A stretch of 64,000 bases of DNA from Vigna angularis (GCF_016808095.1 NC_068977.1:30901364-30965363); one strand, 5' to 3'; counted from the stretch's first letter, positions 13,286-26,484 are shown. A program made the numbers and translations. Notes: generated by a model not told the origin, from the sequence alone.

Positions 13286-14372
13286 TCAAGGCCAATAAAG
13301 CTTGATATTGCTGAGGAGTAAACCGAATTTCTGAATCCTCTGAACCAGTATGTTGTTCCTTTTCAGCAACTGGTGCTTTAGTGAGTGAGACACTATTAGC
13401 ATAAGAGAATTTGGTATTAAAGAAATAGTGACCGGGAGGATATCCATGCTTCTTATAGCAAACTTCAATAGTATGACCGGTCTTTCCATAATATGAGCAA
13501 ATTTTTCCACGAGTGGGGGCACTTTTATTGTTCTTAAAATCAGAATGATTTGGGAAGTCGTGTTTGCGATAACAAGTACTCTTAGTGTGACCAGATCGTC
13601 CACAAAAGGTACAAGTAGAAGCAGTGGTGGCAGGGGCATTAACAACATTTACAGAATTCTGCTTTGTCTCTGCATGAAAAATGTCAGGAATAGAATATTG
13701 TCTTTTCTACTGGGCTACATATGAGAAGATTTTGTTAATTGGAGGTAAAGGATCCATCAACAAAACATGAGAGCGAACATTAGCATACTGATCATTTAAA
13801 CCACGAAGAAAATGCATAGCTTGATCTTCCAATTTTCATTGAGCAAGAGTTGAAGGCAGTTTACAAGTACATTGTGCACCATAAATGCAAATCGGATTTG
13901 GCCGAAAATTTTCCAGTTCATCCCAAATAACCCTAAGCTGAGTAAAATAACCGGTGACAGTGAAATCACCTTGTTTTAGAGAAAAGGCTTCAAGCTGAAG
14001 AGCTGAAATGCAAAGAAGATCACCCTGCAAGTACCGAGACTTGAGATCACGCCAAATTTCTTCGGCACAGTCCATCCAAAGGATGCTTTGCCTGATAGAT
14101 GAAGAAACAGAATGTACGAGCGAGGAGACCACCATGTTATTGCAGCGCTTCCAAGCTCCAGAAAGACGATCAGATGCTAATGGCTGTGGGGTACTTCCAT
14201 CAATGAGCTCCACTTTGTTCTTGGCACTAAGAGCATTGATCATAGATATGCTCCAAGAATGGTAATTTTTTGAATCAAGTAACGGGGAGACTAAGGGAAT
14301 TGCAGGATTTTCATTTGGATGAAGATATAAAAAATGATGAACGTTAAAAGAGGGATCTATTTCATCACCCAT
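13286..14372 (-). pseudogene. copia gag remnant
   Basis: The first open block (14372-13836, 178 codons) starts 46 bases inside the primer-binding site. It matches the gag N-terminus and UBN2 region: LVSPLLDSKNYHSWS, then WKRCNNMVVSSLVHSVS, and EIWRDLKSRYLQGD. A stop ends it. The rest, including the zinc-knuckle part near 13400-13630, survives only in other frames. Confidence 0.85.
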
Positions 14373-14431
14373 GGCAGCAAAAGCAAATAAGGGTGATGGA
14401 GAAGAAGAAGACCGTTAGGCTCTAGATACCA

Positions 14432-14645
14432 TGACAAATAACAAAAAAATCATAATGAAATAATACGTGATACAGACAGAAAACATACTACACTGTATAA
14501 CCGTGTATATATACAATAGAGGAAGAGAGAGACAAGTAAAATGAGAGAAAAGTAAAATAACAGAAAAGCACTATAAGCATCCACAGAGAAAACGTGAGCC
14601 CAAAACTAATCCAAAAACTAATCCAAAGACTAATTATGGTTAAGA
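14432..14645 (-). repeat. 5' LTR of the copia element
   Basis: 214-base partner of the repeat at 9889-10092. It is longer through a small internal duplication (aaaagtaaa) and a repeated aatccaaa segment, and lacks about ten bases near the centre that the other LTR has. Confidence 0.9.
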
Positions 14646-15670
14646 CTCTTCACTCTTCTTCTAAAACTAAATTCTTTGTCTAAGTAATTTTTGAAAATAA
14701 GTAAAATTTAAATGGATTTCTGAAAATTTTTAGAGTTTTGTTTAACTTCGTATAATAAAATAAAAAAAGAAACTGATTTGAATCAAGACTAAAAAAAATT
14801 GAAGACTTAAGTGAAATTCTAAATATTTTAGAAATTTATTTAGGTTTCTTTAGTTTCATATATTACTATGATATCAAGATATAATTACTCGTTTATTCAT
14901 GAATAAAAACTTATGGTTGCATCTTTACCTTATTCACCGTGAAAATTAACCACCAGTAAAGAGAATGACACGCTGCACCAACTTTGAAATGGTTTCTCAT
15001 GTTTTTATTTCTGTAAGACAAGTGACTTTTTATTTTGCTTTTGGGTTTAGTTTGTTTTCAATTCTTCTAAAATTGAAATTATTAATTTTTATCTCTTGTA
15101 TTATTTAACATTAGTTAACTGTTCACGTGTTAAACAAATAATGTTAAGTGATGCATATTAATGTTGTCATACAATATCAACATATGACACTTAAAAAATA
15201 CTCCCAAAATTTGTAAAACAGATATTATTTATCCATCTTAAAATAAATATTATTAGAAATTAAAAAAATAAAAATCAAAGAAAAGCATTTTCCGAGGAGA
15301 AAAAACCAAATTTACACTTTTTATAAGGAATAAAATAGTTATCTAAAATTTTAAAGGAATTAAAAAAAAGGACTTATGAGAACCCAAGTTAAAACTTATT
15401 AATTTTACAGAAGTTACAAACATAATATTTAAAATTAATACTGTTATTAAAAATATTACACTTCAAAACTAAAGAGTATGTAGGAGAACAAAAAAGGAAA
15501 ACAAGTAGGAAGAGGTGAAAGGAGATCATACAATAAACAAACAGCAAGTTCACATGATCAGATGTGGTTATTGAACATAACAATGTATTTGTGGTAATTC
15601 GAACGAATTTGGTAACATATATATGAAGACAACACAGTGAAGAATGTGGAGAAGCAATGAGCATGTGGTA

Positions 15671-18006
15671 TTAAGCGTTAGCAGCTGTAAAACTGAAAGA
15701 AGCACAAGAAATAGAACCAGCATCCCAACTATCGTGAATAACTTTGGCCTTTGCATTTTCACCAGCAGCTCCCATGGCTACATGCAGTGGCAAGAAGTGA
15801 TCTGACCTGGGATGAACCATTTTTGCATATGGGGCTTTCTCTTCGTATTCGTTCACTTCCTCGTACCTACACCAGTAATAGGTTCATTTTTGCTCAATGA
15901 TAAAACTTAGAATAAAATAGGATAAAACAGAACCAAAACATATCATGTTTTTAATAAAGCATCCTTTGACATATCAAATACTACCCAAGAGTAATGGAAT
16001 ATGCATTTCCAATCCACAATATATATTTAATATCTTAGAAACTACTAAGAGTTTAAGAGTTAGGACCTTACAAGAATGCTGATGTGAATATCAAAGTAAA
16101 TAAAGTATAGATCCTTCTTCTCACACCTCCATGAGATGGGAGAAAGATACAAATTACTCATGTTATGAATTGTGTCCTATGAAATATATTTTTGGATTGT
16201 ATAATCCATAAGCATTTGTATTTGGAAATGTATATCAGATTATACAATTTAGAAATGTATTATAGATTGTTTAATTCATAATTTGTAGTTATATTTATGA
16301 ATTATATAATCTGAAATACACTTTTTAAATTGTGTAGTTTAAAATATATTTTTAAATTTAAAATATTTTGTATTGTATAATCCATAATTCATAATTCATA
16401 ATTTGTAATTATATTTATAAATTGTGTAACTTGGAATGCATTTCTAGATTAAGAAAATGTACTATGAAGTATAATTCATAATATATTATTGGATCTGAAA
16501 ATATATTATAAATTACACAATCCAAAAATATATTTTATATCGCACAACTAAAAGTTCCAAAAACCACTTATAAATTTCACAATCCAAAAATTAAAAGTTA
16601 TAATTGCAAATTACTTGATATGGAATTCTTCTACTCCCATGCCTTTATCAATTGTACAATTGAGAAATTTACTCATTATAACTAAGGACTATAGATCCAA
16701 AAATCCTACAATTGATTTTCAGATTGTATGATCTTAACTTCACTAAACATGAAATTATTATTTCATATTGTTCATTTAGAAAGAATTGTAGAGTGTATAA
16801 TTGAGAAATACCTCAAAAATAAGTGTTACATTTACAATTGCTCAATTCCTTTGGGAAAAAAAACTTATAACTAAAAGAGTCAATTAACTTCAACATGTTC
16901 AAAACCTTTGCCTTCAACAATACTTTATATGAATGCAATGTCTAAAGCAAAACCTCACAAGTAAGAACACCAATGCATATTGAATGAATAATAAAACATA
17001 AAGGGGGCATAATAGGTATTTTGAAAGAATAAGGGTGAAGGAGGAGATTATGGAAAATGATTACCTTCCCTCAAGAAGAGATGTTTTGAGCCATGTCATA
17101 AAAGCCTGAGCCCATGGAGCAGGTGGGCTATTACGAGGGCCCATAGCTTTGAGGTTATGGGTGGCACTTCCAGAGCCAATGATAAGAACACCTTGATCTT
17201 TGAGAGGGGCCAAAGCCTTTCCCATGTTATAGTGGTAAGTGGGTCCTTTGTTGGATGAAAGTGAGAGTTGACACACTGGTATGTCTGCTTCAGGATACAT
17301 CAACGACAGTGGCACCCATGCACCATGGTCAAGCCCACGGTTCATGTCTTCATTCACATGCTCAAACCCTGATCCTATCAGAAGCTCCTTCACCCTCCTC
17401 GCCAACTCTGGTGCCCCTGGTGCTGGATACTTCAACTATACCAATACATACAAAGTTGATAGATATAACATTAAACATGATATTAAACATTAATAAATAA
17501 TTGTATGGATAGATATAACAATTCGGTTAGGTTTTGAATGAATTTTAAGCATAACCTAAACATTACAAAACATGTTGTAATAAGAGGTTTTGCATTTTTT
17601 TTATATACGTTAAGTGTTTTAAAATTAAACAACTTGTTAAAAGTTTGAGTAATGAAGAGATCACATTCAGAGAAAATTAAGCAAAAAGAAAGATTGAGAG
17701 AATAATTTAACCTGATAATGATAACAGTAAACAAACCTTGTACATGGATTCGGGGAAGCCATAGAAGTCGTAGATGGTGTCGTTTCGGTCAACGACGTTG
17801 ACGGTGGGAACACGAGTGTCCCAGTGGGCGGAGACGACGAGAATGGCGGAGGGTGGCGTCGGAAACCGCTCTTTCCAGGAACTGAAGAACTTCCTCGCCG
17901 GAATCGAATCATCTACGGCCAGAGCTGGTGATCCATGCGAAACGTAGAATGTTTCGTTCAATCTCAACCCCATATTATCACTCTTCTTCTTCTTCTCTTC
18001 AATCAA
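15671..18006 (-). CDS. LigB: LigB-type extradiol ring-cleavage dioxygenase (DODA-like), copy 1, 3 exons
   Basis: Exons on the minus strand: 18006-17737, 17435-17065 and 15866-15671. They join in frame to 837 nt (278 residues), or 267 if translation begins at the internal methionine at 17973, which aligns better with copy 2. The family (class III extradiol dioxygenases, LigB fold) uses non-haem iron to open catechol rings. The betalain DOPA dioxygenases of Caryophyllales evolved from it; the role in other plants is poorly known. Likely metal and active-site histidines lie in [23 protein letters not shown] and [10 protein letters not shown]. The active-site loop reads HPRSDHFLP, unlike HPWPDHFYP in copy 2. 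Intron 2 is 1.2 kb and very AT-rich. It converges with SFT2, with a copia element between them. Confidence 0.9.
16150..16620. repeat. AT-rich degenerate repeat in LigB copy 1 intron 2
   Basis: Words such as tgtataatccataa, ataattcataatttgta and acaatccaaaaa, and their complements, recur many times across about 450 bases in both orientations. The pattern suggests tandem and inverted duplication of a short unit. No transposon ends could be drawn. Confidence 0.4.
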
Positions 18007-19983
18007 ACTTTTTTCTTCTTTCCTTGCACTGGTATTTGAACTGTAACAAAATCTTGAGATTTTTGTTCAGAAATAGAAGTAATCTATTTAAAGAGAGGCA
18101 AAGAGGGAAGGAAGAAAGAAAGAAGAAGGAATATTATGATAATTATTTGATTATTCCACATTATATATATTTTTTATTGTTATATTCGTTTTTTACTATC
18201 TAATGTGTTGTTTGTTTATATACTTTTCGAGTCTATGTTTTTGAATTTGACCAACATTTGTTATAATTGTTTATTATTATCTAACGTGTAGTAGTGTTTG
18301 TTTATCATATTCTCCGATTCTATGTTTATGGCATTTGATTTGACAAGCCAACATCTTGAGATGAAATCAACTCAAATGCGTCATTGTCGTGCAATGATTT
18401 TAATAAACGAAAATATTGATGGTTTTTGTGTTAACAAGTGAAATCCTTTCTCGGATTGGCCGAACTCAGGATGTCTGAAATATAAAACAAAAATTTAACA
18501 AAGTTAACTAGCAAGTAAAAACAACTTAAACAGAAGAAATTTGCTCACCATAAAGGTCCTTCCACATAGTGAGAGACTTATAAATATGAAGAATTTTCTG
18601 GGTCGGCAGTTTTCGGGACAGTTCACCGAGAATTTCTAAAGTCTAGAACTCATCTGGCGTCATCATCTTTCGAGTCCAAGAAGTGATTCAAGTGGGTTTC
18701 GTGATCCGGTATAGGAGAAATTTGGGCCAATCATTATCGCAAAAATGCCTTCGACCATGATGAACTTCAGATGTTTTGTTTTGTGCTCTTCTATTTTATC
18801 TTTTAGAGCGATGCATTTATAAGAGTGTTTACTTTTATCAACATTCAACATTCAAGGAAAGTTGAGTTTATCGAGGAGGAAGTTATTAAATAGATACAAT
18901 ATCAATGAGATATAATCTAACTATATAAAATATTGACATCACTCTTTATCCAAAACCTTAAGACAATATGTTAATGGATCTTCAACCTTATTTGTTGTTC
19001 TACTTTCTCATTTCTACTCAATGTGGGACATTAACACTTAAAATTCTAACAAGAGCTTTCCGTGGCGATGATAAAAGATCGGCGTTCAATGCTTCTTCAA
19101 GGATTCGGAATCGAGTGATGTTTAGGGGATGTGGTTGTTGAAATAGGATCCTTAAACCAAGTCCTTGAATGTCCTTGGGTTCATATGCTTGTGATTTTTT
19201 TTCTCCAAACCTCTTCTCTCAGTTGTCTCTTCTGTACAAACTTTCTTGTGGAAGTCTGTCAACTCTTTTAGTTGCATGTACTTAGCAACTATTGTTCGTA
19301 GGTCGTTTCTTCGCTAGTTTCTCACATAAATTGTCTGAAAATGGCTCTAGTTTTAAGGCAGTGACCATGAGATGCATGTTTGAAAATTGTTTTGTATTTT
19401 AATTGGTGTATGCTTGTTTTACCTATAATTGTTATTTTTAGTGTGAGTAATAAGCAAATAGAAAGTATTTTGATTGAGGAGAACAAGGTAGGATCCAAGG
19501 AAGGTGAAAAAAAAGGGAAAACTTAGAAAGTTGAGAAACAAACCTGAGGCTGAGCAAGAATGAGCTCATTGGGAGAGATTGTCGGATCTGGTTCGCAAGA
19601 TTGGATATTTATTCATGTTTCTACGAGAAAAAAATGAGTCTTAACTCATTTTGGACCAAGTATTCCTTATTTTACACAATTATAATCACCAAAGATGTTT
19701 GTGAGAGGCTCTTAGAGGCTATTTAGGGTGCTAGAGAACTCTCTCTCCTTTTTGGGTCTCCTCCTTCATCTATCGTGGGTTTCTCCCTTTTGGGATTGAA
19801 GAGGAAGATGTGCTGAAATTTGGAGATAGAGATGCTTGGGAGAGGACATGCTTCTGATCTATGGTTTCCATTTCTTTCATATCTTTTCATATTGTAAACC
19901 TTAGGTTCTCTACCATGGAGAGCTAATCCTGTTTGTTGAGATTAGATGCAATAAACTAAATTCTTATGTATTTGTGTTGTTGA
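18007..19983. other. Intergenic DNA with retroelement-like remnants
   Basis: The first 200 bases are the LigB copy 1 promoter and leader side. From about 18,400 to 19,930 base composition changes to a mixed, formerly coding look. The minus strand of 18663-18851 is open for 62 codons, and 19,870-19,960 (gtaaaccttaggttctcta.., gattagatgcaataaa) resembles the leader of a legume LTR retroelement. No family can be named with confidence and no intact gene is present. Confidence 0.3.
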
Positions 19984-20122
19984 TATGTGTGTGTGCGTGT
20001 ACGTTCGTGTGGGTGGGCGTGTGCGTGTGGGTGGGCGTGTGCGTGTGCGTGTGTGTGCTTGCATGCGTTTGCGTGTGTGCGTGCGTGTGTGTGTGGGTGG
20101 GTGCGTGTGTGTGTGCATGTGT
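19984..20122. repeat. Compound GT-rich microsatellite
   Basis: About 140 bases of alternating purine-pyrimidine sequence (GT units broken by GC and GGGT). Such tracts can adopt Z-DNA and are length-variable. The long open frames on both strands here are a product of the repeat. Confidence 0.9.
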
Positions 20123-20259
20123 GTTCCCTTTGCTCTTTGTATTGGTATCGCTCAATGCAATAAAGTGGCTTTCAATGCCACTTAGGCTTCTTAGACTCTT
20201 CTTTTCTTTGTTTTACATACTTTTTTGGATGATCAAATTATTTAATTTCAAATAGATAG

Positions 20260-22218
20260 AGGTGATTAGAGATGTAAAATAATAAATGTAATTCAAAATG
20301 TAAATATATACAAAAATAAAATAAAAGTGAGAATTTAACAAGTTACAAACTAAAAAATAATTAATTTTGTTGATAAATTGTAGTTAAGTAAAAGTTAACA
20401 CTATTCTATTTACAACACTTTTAATTATATTATTGGTTGTTCTAGATGAATTTGCACTTTAATTGTTCCTTCGAGTATTTCTTATTTTGATTAAAAAATA
20501 TATATGTTGGGTCATTCGTTTACAATTATGTTTGTCATGACGTGATATAAAGTTGAAAAAATCAAAATTAATTATGTCTGAACAATGTATTTGACATCTA
20601 GTTGAATATAGTTTCTATGTAGTCATAAAATAACAATAACATTTAGAAAAAAAGAGTTAAAGATACCATAAAGGTTCTTACCGTAGTCGTCACATGGTAG
20701 TAATTTTGGATGACAATTCGTTAAGAGTTGATAAAAAAATTAACAAAAAGGAAAGCTAAAATCGTATATGATTTTTTGTCGTTGATCTGACGCATATAAT
20801 GACATTTACAACAATTTGAAACTTTCGTAAAATGCCCCTTTTTTTTAATGATTTCTACATTAACAGTTATTCTATAATTTTGAAAAATCATTTTAATCCT
20901 TATTAACAATGTCATCATACTTAGCACAAAAGTAACGACCTCACCTAAGTCAATATATGATGAGTATGTAGCACTATTAATATGAGATTTACAAATAAAC
21001 AGATATAAATATTGAATTTTAGTTTAATTTTTTTATCTTTCCTCCTTCATTTGCAAAAGTATTATTGGGAGGGAGTGTTTGTATATTTCAAAGAAATAAA
21101 AGCAAATTGCAAAATAATTGGGAAGTGACTATGTTGTTACTATGATGATTTTATTTGTATATACATTATCAAGTGTTACTATATTTTGAGATTGAATACA
21201 TTTTTTTGTTCTTAATTATAAATGAGTACATGTTATTTTTTTTATCTAATATTGATAATTTAAGTCGTTCCTATTGATTGCATCTATATGATGAAACTAC
21301 AATTCTTGATCTAAAATCTTATAGAAAGATATGAAAGGTGATTTATAGAATTAGGTTTTGATTAAAATAACTTTAATATATCAAATTGTGAGGGATAATT
21401 TTTAATTGAATTGAGATATTTAATTCTTAAAGTCAGTATTATGAAATAGTCTATAGAGTAAGCCCTTAAATTCTTTGAAAAATTTGAAAAGTGATTCTTA
21501 GGATTAATTTGTTAAAATTACTTAATATATTAAGATTCATCATAACATTCCTTTTTTATCTATAATTACACACAAAGATAAATTTCTTTACACAATTCAT
21601 ATTCCCATTTTACTCTTTATAATATAATTATTGTTGTCTTACTTTTCTAAGGATTACCCTTATTTTGAAATTTTTAGAATAAAATTGTTTCAAGTTTCAT
21701 TTTTATTTTTTTCTTCATCATATTTGTTGTTTAAAACATTAAGATACTTTTTATTATTCTTAATATTTTTTTGTTTTATTTCATCTGGATATTCTCCAGT
21801 ATTGGAATCTTATTCTTAACATTAAATTAGTCATTAAATTATTTTTATATTTAATATTAAACAAATAATTTAAAAATTATATTTTAGTTTAACAATTTTT
21901 TCATTTATTAATTGTCTTTGAATTTTGAAGAAGAATTTATCATCTTTATCTATACCTATGTATAATTCTTAATATTTATATTATATTTAAAATTTACTTA
22001 TACTTCTTTAAATTTTTGTATGAATTGAATGTTATATACAATTATAAGTATTATCAACACATAATATAATATATTATAGATATTTAAAAATATAAATACA
22101 CAATGTCATTCATAATATAATATAATCATAGATATTAAAAATTCCGAAATATAAAACATATATATTTTGTAATACATACTAAAAGATCCCACATTTAATA
22201 TGAAAAACATATAACAAA

Positions 22219-22223
<5 letters not shown>
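20260..22223. other. AT-rich intergenic DNA, no gene seen
   Basis: Dense stops in all frames, many poly-A/T runs, no splice-consistent coding segments and no clear transposon ends. Confidence 0.6.

Positions 22224-22266
<43 letters not shown>
22224..22266. repeat. (TA)n microsatellite
   Basis: About 21 TA units. Confidence 0.95.
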
Positions 22267-22272
<6 letters not shown>

Positions 22273-22439
22273 TAAGCATCCTCGTTAGCTCACATTAAAA
22301 AAAATGATATTTACAAACAAGGAGAGATGAAATGGTAAGTTGATGTATCAAAATGTAGATTATACAATATTTTTATATATGTAAACATATATAAATATTT
22401 ATATCAACCATGCAGTTATTCATGACTTGACCATTTGAA

Positions 22440-23900
22440 TACATGTATTGATATCAAACTTTTGTGAGTTATACACTTGTGATAGCATCTACTACTCTAT
22501 AGAGTCATTGTCAATGGATTTCACCCTACCATGCACAAGGTTAGTCCATTAATGCCTTTGACCAAGGTAAAGCCCCTATACTAGGATCTCTTGTTTCTCC
22601 CACCATATACTTCATCATTCTCTGCTTGAGTTTGGATAATTATTAAAGCGTCAGGATAACTCCCAATATGAAATGTATACATCAATACACACATTATTGA
22701 AACGCCACCATAGAATCTTCCTAAGAGGTCCATGGAATTACGCTACCATACTCATCATCATCACATTTTCATACATGAATAAACACCATGCATATTTAGA
22801 CACACAACAAGTACATTGTAATCTCATTTCAAACAACCATGACAATCCAATTCAAATAAATCAAAGGATCAGAAAATCACAGAAATACACATTGGCGTTT
22901 TGATTGATGCTTAGTGAAAGACTTTTCGCAAAAAAAAACACTTAATAACAGTTCTGATTCTCAACATCAAATCTTTCGCAAAAGGTTTTCCCTCAATGTC
23001 ATTTTTCTCGCAAAATGTCTCGTCCAACGACATAACTTTGCCACTTAACAACCAAGAATTAAAATGGTTCCAGACCTGCAATGAAAAGTGACACTCAACG
23101 GTGTCTTGTATTGCTTAATGAAAGGTCATTCACAAAAATGGTCGTTTAGTAGTGAAAGTAGACGCTAAGTGGTCTGAGCAAAATTGCTTTCAGGCTTGCA
23201 CAACTCAGCTTGTGCTTAGCGCTACACCAACATCGCACAACACTATATCAGAAAATAACACACTAAAAACTATGATTTGGAGGAATCGAAAACCTATTCA
23301 GATGATCAAATTGATATTCTTGACTTAATGCTTGGTTGAAAAATAAATTTCTATATTGGAATACATACCAACTTGCTCAAATGCTCAGATCCCCAATCCC
23401 TTAACTCAACACCAATTCAAACAATCACAAGTGTTACACAACCACATGACAAACAAATTACTCAACAATTCAACCAACAATATCTGCAGTTCATCAATCT
23501 CAGCCAAACCAAACATGCAAACATAAATTCTCAAACATTTAAAACTTAAACACAAGGTAATTAACTTTCTTCACTTGATAGATGACCAAACAAGTTTAAG
23601 GATCCTAAAACAGTTCCACAAGCACAAGGAACTTTATTTGCTCCTACAAATAACAAAAACATGATCAATACATACTGTTTGGACCATTAGTCAACAAAAA
23701 CTCTTAAAGATGACTCAGACATCACATGCAATGCCAAATAGTTCGCATGCAAAGAAAGACAACAAAGAAAAGAAAGAAGCAAAAAACCAATTTACTTTAT
23801 TTAAGAAAATGATTAGATGGAAGTACAAAGTTCACAACAAGGATCACCTTACTGGTTTTTGGTCTTTAAATCGAGAAGCACAGACGGAAAAGTTCCTAGA
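22440..23900 (-). mobile_element. Probable LTR-retroelement remnant
   Basis: Non-coding DNA of more balanced composition than its flanks. The words cttagtgaaag, cttttcgcaaaa and gtgcttagcgctac are reminiscent of legume Ty3-gypsy LTR sequences, and the CA-rich strand pattern suggests minus orientation. I could not find matching terminal repeats, target duplications or coding domains, so the assignment is tentative. Confidence 0.3.
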
Positions 23901-23929
23901 AAAAAGTTAAATAACTCTAAAAAAGTAAT

Positions 23930-24513
23930 TTATATATTTGTTTCAAAATAATAAAACTCGTTCATAACAAAATTATTTATATTAAAATATTTTAATATTA
24001 AAATACTCGAATTTCGCTATTTTTAAACTAGTGTCACTTCTAAGTGACATGTTTACATATTTTTGTTAATAACAAATAAAAATATTTAATTGCTTATACG
24101 ATCTTAATTGCTTATAACATTATACACTCAATATTTGAATATTTTTGAATCTTACTAATTGTTTAGATGAATTACTTAATAAATATTCTCAAACTTTTAT
24201 TAAAAACGGATTGGTAAAAATTAATATTTGAATCACGTTGTAAAAATACACAATGGAAGATGAGTTAAATAAATTATGAATAATTAAGATTAAAATATTT
24301 TTAAACTCATGGGTGTATGTAATTTAGTTAGTTTTAATGGTTACACACTTTCTAGACATTGTCTATAATCAAAGAGAAACAAACATATTACTTTACGAAT
24401 TTACAATCGATAGAAATTGAATAATAATTCTTTGTAAATACAATACTCTTATTTATATTTTTTGAAACTATTAAGGACTTTTGTATTTTTGTCAAGTCAA
24501 AGATTTATAACGG

Positions 24514-24566
<53 letters not shown>

Positions 24567-24848
24567 GATGTATATTTTTCATTTTATTTTACTCTTAATT
24601 ATATTTTAAAATTATAAAAGTTATAATATCCACATTTTATCTTTTGATTACACATTTTATACTTTTATTTTATATTTAATTAATTTTTTATGTAACTAAT
24701 ATTATTAATGTTATTTTTACAACAATCATTCATTATTATTTTTACGTAATCCCTATTATTAATAATATTTTATCTTAAAATATTTAAAGTACGGATAAAT
24801 TTTTCACCGATTAAAAAAAATTAAAATCTCGATAAAGTCATCTTAAAA

Positions 24849-24850
<2 letters not shown>
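23930..24850. other. AT-rich intergenic DNA upstream of HDC1, with a (TA)n tract
   Basis: Very AT-rich with no coding signal. A (TA)n microsatellite of about 20 units occupies 24521-24562. Confidence 0.6.

Positions 24851-24901
<51 letters not shown>
24851..24901. repeat. (TA)n microsatellite at the HDC1 promoter
   Basis: About 25 TA units followed by an oligo-T run to about 24925. It ends only about 60-100 bases before the likely transcribed leader of the HDC1-like gene, so length changes could affect the promoter. This is an inference from position. Confidence 0.9.
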
Positions 24902-24909
<8 letters not shown>

Positions 24910-24959
24910 TTTATTTTTTTTTTTTAATTTTTCCGTATTTTCTGTTTGGTGTTGGCGTT

Positions 24960-26484
24960 GCATCCTCCCTACAGAAACAATCATTTAGTGAGTCACAAAC
25001 ACAGTCTCTCACATAAACACACAACACAACACAAACCTTCAAAAGCCACACACAACACGCACTTCCGATAGAAGAGGCTCTGCGACAATTCAGGTTACCT
25101 CAAAACACTCTTTCTCGATAACTTCTAGGGTTTTCTTTTGCTTACTATTTCGCTGCTTCAATTTCTTAATCCATTTCACTTCCATTTGCATTTGCATTTG
25201 CATTTCGCTCTTCAATTCCCTTCGAATGCGCTTCCTTCCTTCTTCGTGCTGTCGATTTCCCTATTTTCTATTTCTTTCACATTCGAATGTCGTGTAAATT
25301 GTTATTGATGTTTCGTTAATTTGCTTATTCTGTTTTACACAGCTGTTTCCTTTGGTATTTCTCCGTCCGCGGAGTTTGAGTTGGATAGTGAGAATTTGAA
25401 ATTTGTATTTGATTGAGTAACCTGATAATGCCGATTTTTCTAACTTCACGAACTGTTATTGTGTAACCTCTTAATCTACAGTTGCTATGACTCTAAATTG
25501 GGTTTAATTTTTCCTCTTCAGTAGGAAAAAAATGTTGTTCCCTTTCTTTAAGTTGTTTAGGAGGTTTTCTATTGAAATTTACAGTGTTTCTAATTGTATG
25601 ATCGGCTTTTTGGCTGGAAACTAGGTCGCTTGGTTGAGTTCTATGATAATGTTCTTTTTCAAGATGATGACGTGTGTGCGTGAGAGAGATATTTTGTTGT
25701 TGTTGGGGATGATTATGTGTGTGTGAGTGAGTGAGAGATTTAAGTTTTGGCTCTAGCTAATTGGCATTCAATATTGATTCTACGGTTGTAATTATATTTG
25801 TACTGCATGTAAATGCTGTGTTTGATTAAGAATACAAAACTCTGATTAAGTTATTTTTGTCTGGGTATCAGTTAATTTGATATGATGTTGCTTCATCGGT
25901 TTTCGTGGCATGAAATTCTCTATAATTGTTTCTATTTGTTGTGTTTCTGATAAGTAGAACTTGAAGGCATATGAAATTTGTTTTTGGCATGATAAGTTAT
26001 ATCGTGACATTATAAAAGATTAATTCTGTTTAGGTTTTATGTTTGTGGTGGTATGTGTTAATTTGATGTTGATTGTGTTGAGGATGTTGCTTTATCAGTT
26101 ATATTATCGTTGGATTCTGTCATTGTTTCTCTTTGTCTTGTTTCTCATATGTTGAACTTGAATGCATTTGAAAATTGCCTTTGGTGTGATAAATTAATGT
26201 GGTGTTATGTTTGTCGTGCTATGTGATAATTTAATGTTGATTTTGTTAGGAATGTTGATTTGTCGGTTACTTTCTCGTTGACTTTGGTCATTGTTTCTCT
26301 TATCTTGAACTTCAATGCATTTCAAACTTGTTTTTGGTGTGATTAATTACTGTGGTGTTATATTGTTTCCATTGTTGGCTTGCAGCTACTGACTACTGTG
26401 TAATGTGTGGACAGCAGAGATAGGAATTGTTTTGGCTGTCAGATTACTTTCTTTTGAGGTTTCTAGCCGTGTTGGGTTTTCATT
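24960..26484 (+). promoter_or_regulatory. 5' leader of the HDC1-like gene with a 1.3 kb leader intron
   Basis: A CA-rich leader (about 24980-25091) ends at a good donor (caattcag then gttacc). A T-rich region with an acceptor at about 26386 (ggcttgcag) follows, and about 98 leader bases then lead to the ATG. A 5' leader intron is common in plant housekeeping and chromatin genes and often raises expression. Exact ends need transcript data. Confidence 0.6.

Larger units (their letters stand above)
9884..14650 (-). mobile_element. Ty1-copia LTR retrotransposon, complete ends, broken coding region
   Basis: The element spans 9889-14645 on the minus strand, between identical 5-base target duplications CTCTT at 9884-9888 and 14646-14650. 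The LTRs are 204 bases (9889-10092) and 214 bases (14432-14645). Their outer ends read TC..CA on the element strand rather than TG..CA. The primer-binding site tggtatctagagcc (14418-14431, minus) sits directly against the 5' LTR, as in initiator-tRNA-primed copia elements. A polypurine tract (gagggggg) precedes the 3' LTR near 10093-10100. Domain order gag, protease region, integrase, reverse transcriptase, RNase H is the Ty1-copia order. Stops and frameshifts break gag and pol, and the LTRs differ by many substitutions and small indels. It is therefore old and immobile on its own. Confidence 0.93.

Noticed and set aside
19964..20255. Cys/Val-rich and Thr/His-rich open frames
   Set aside because: Translation of a GT/AC microsatellite.
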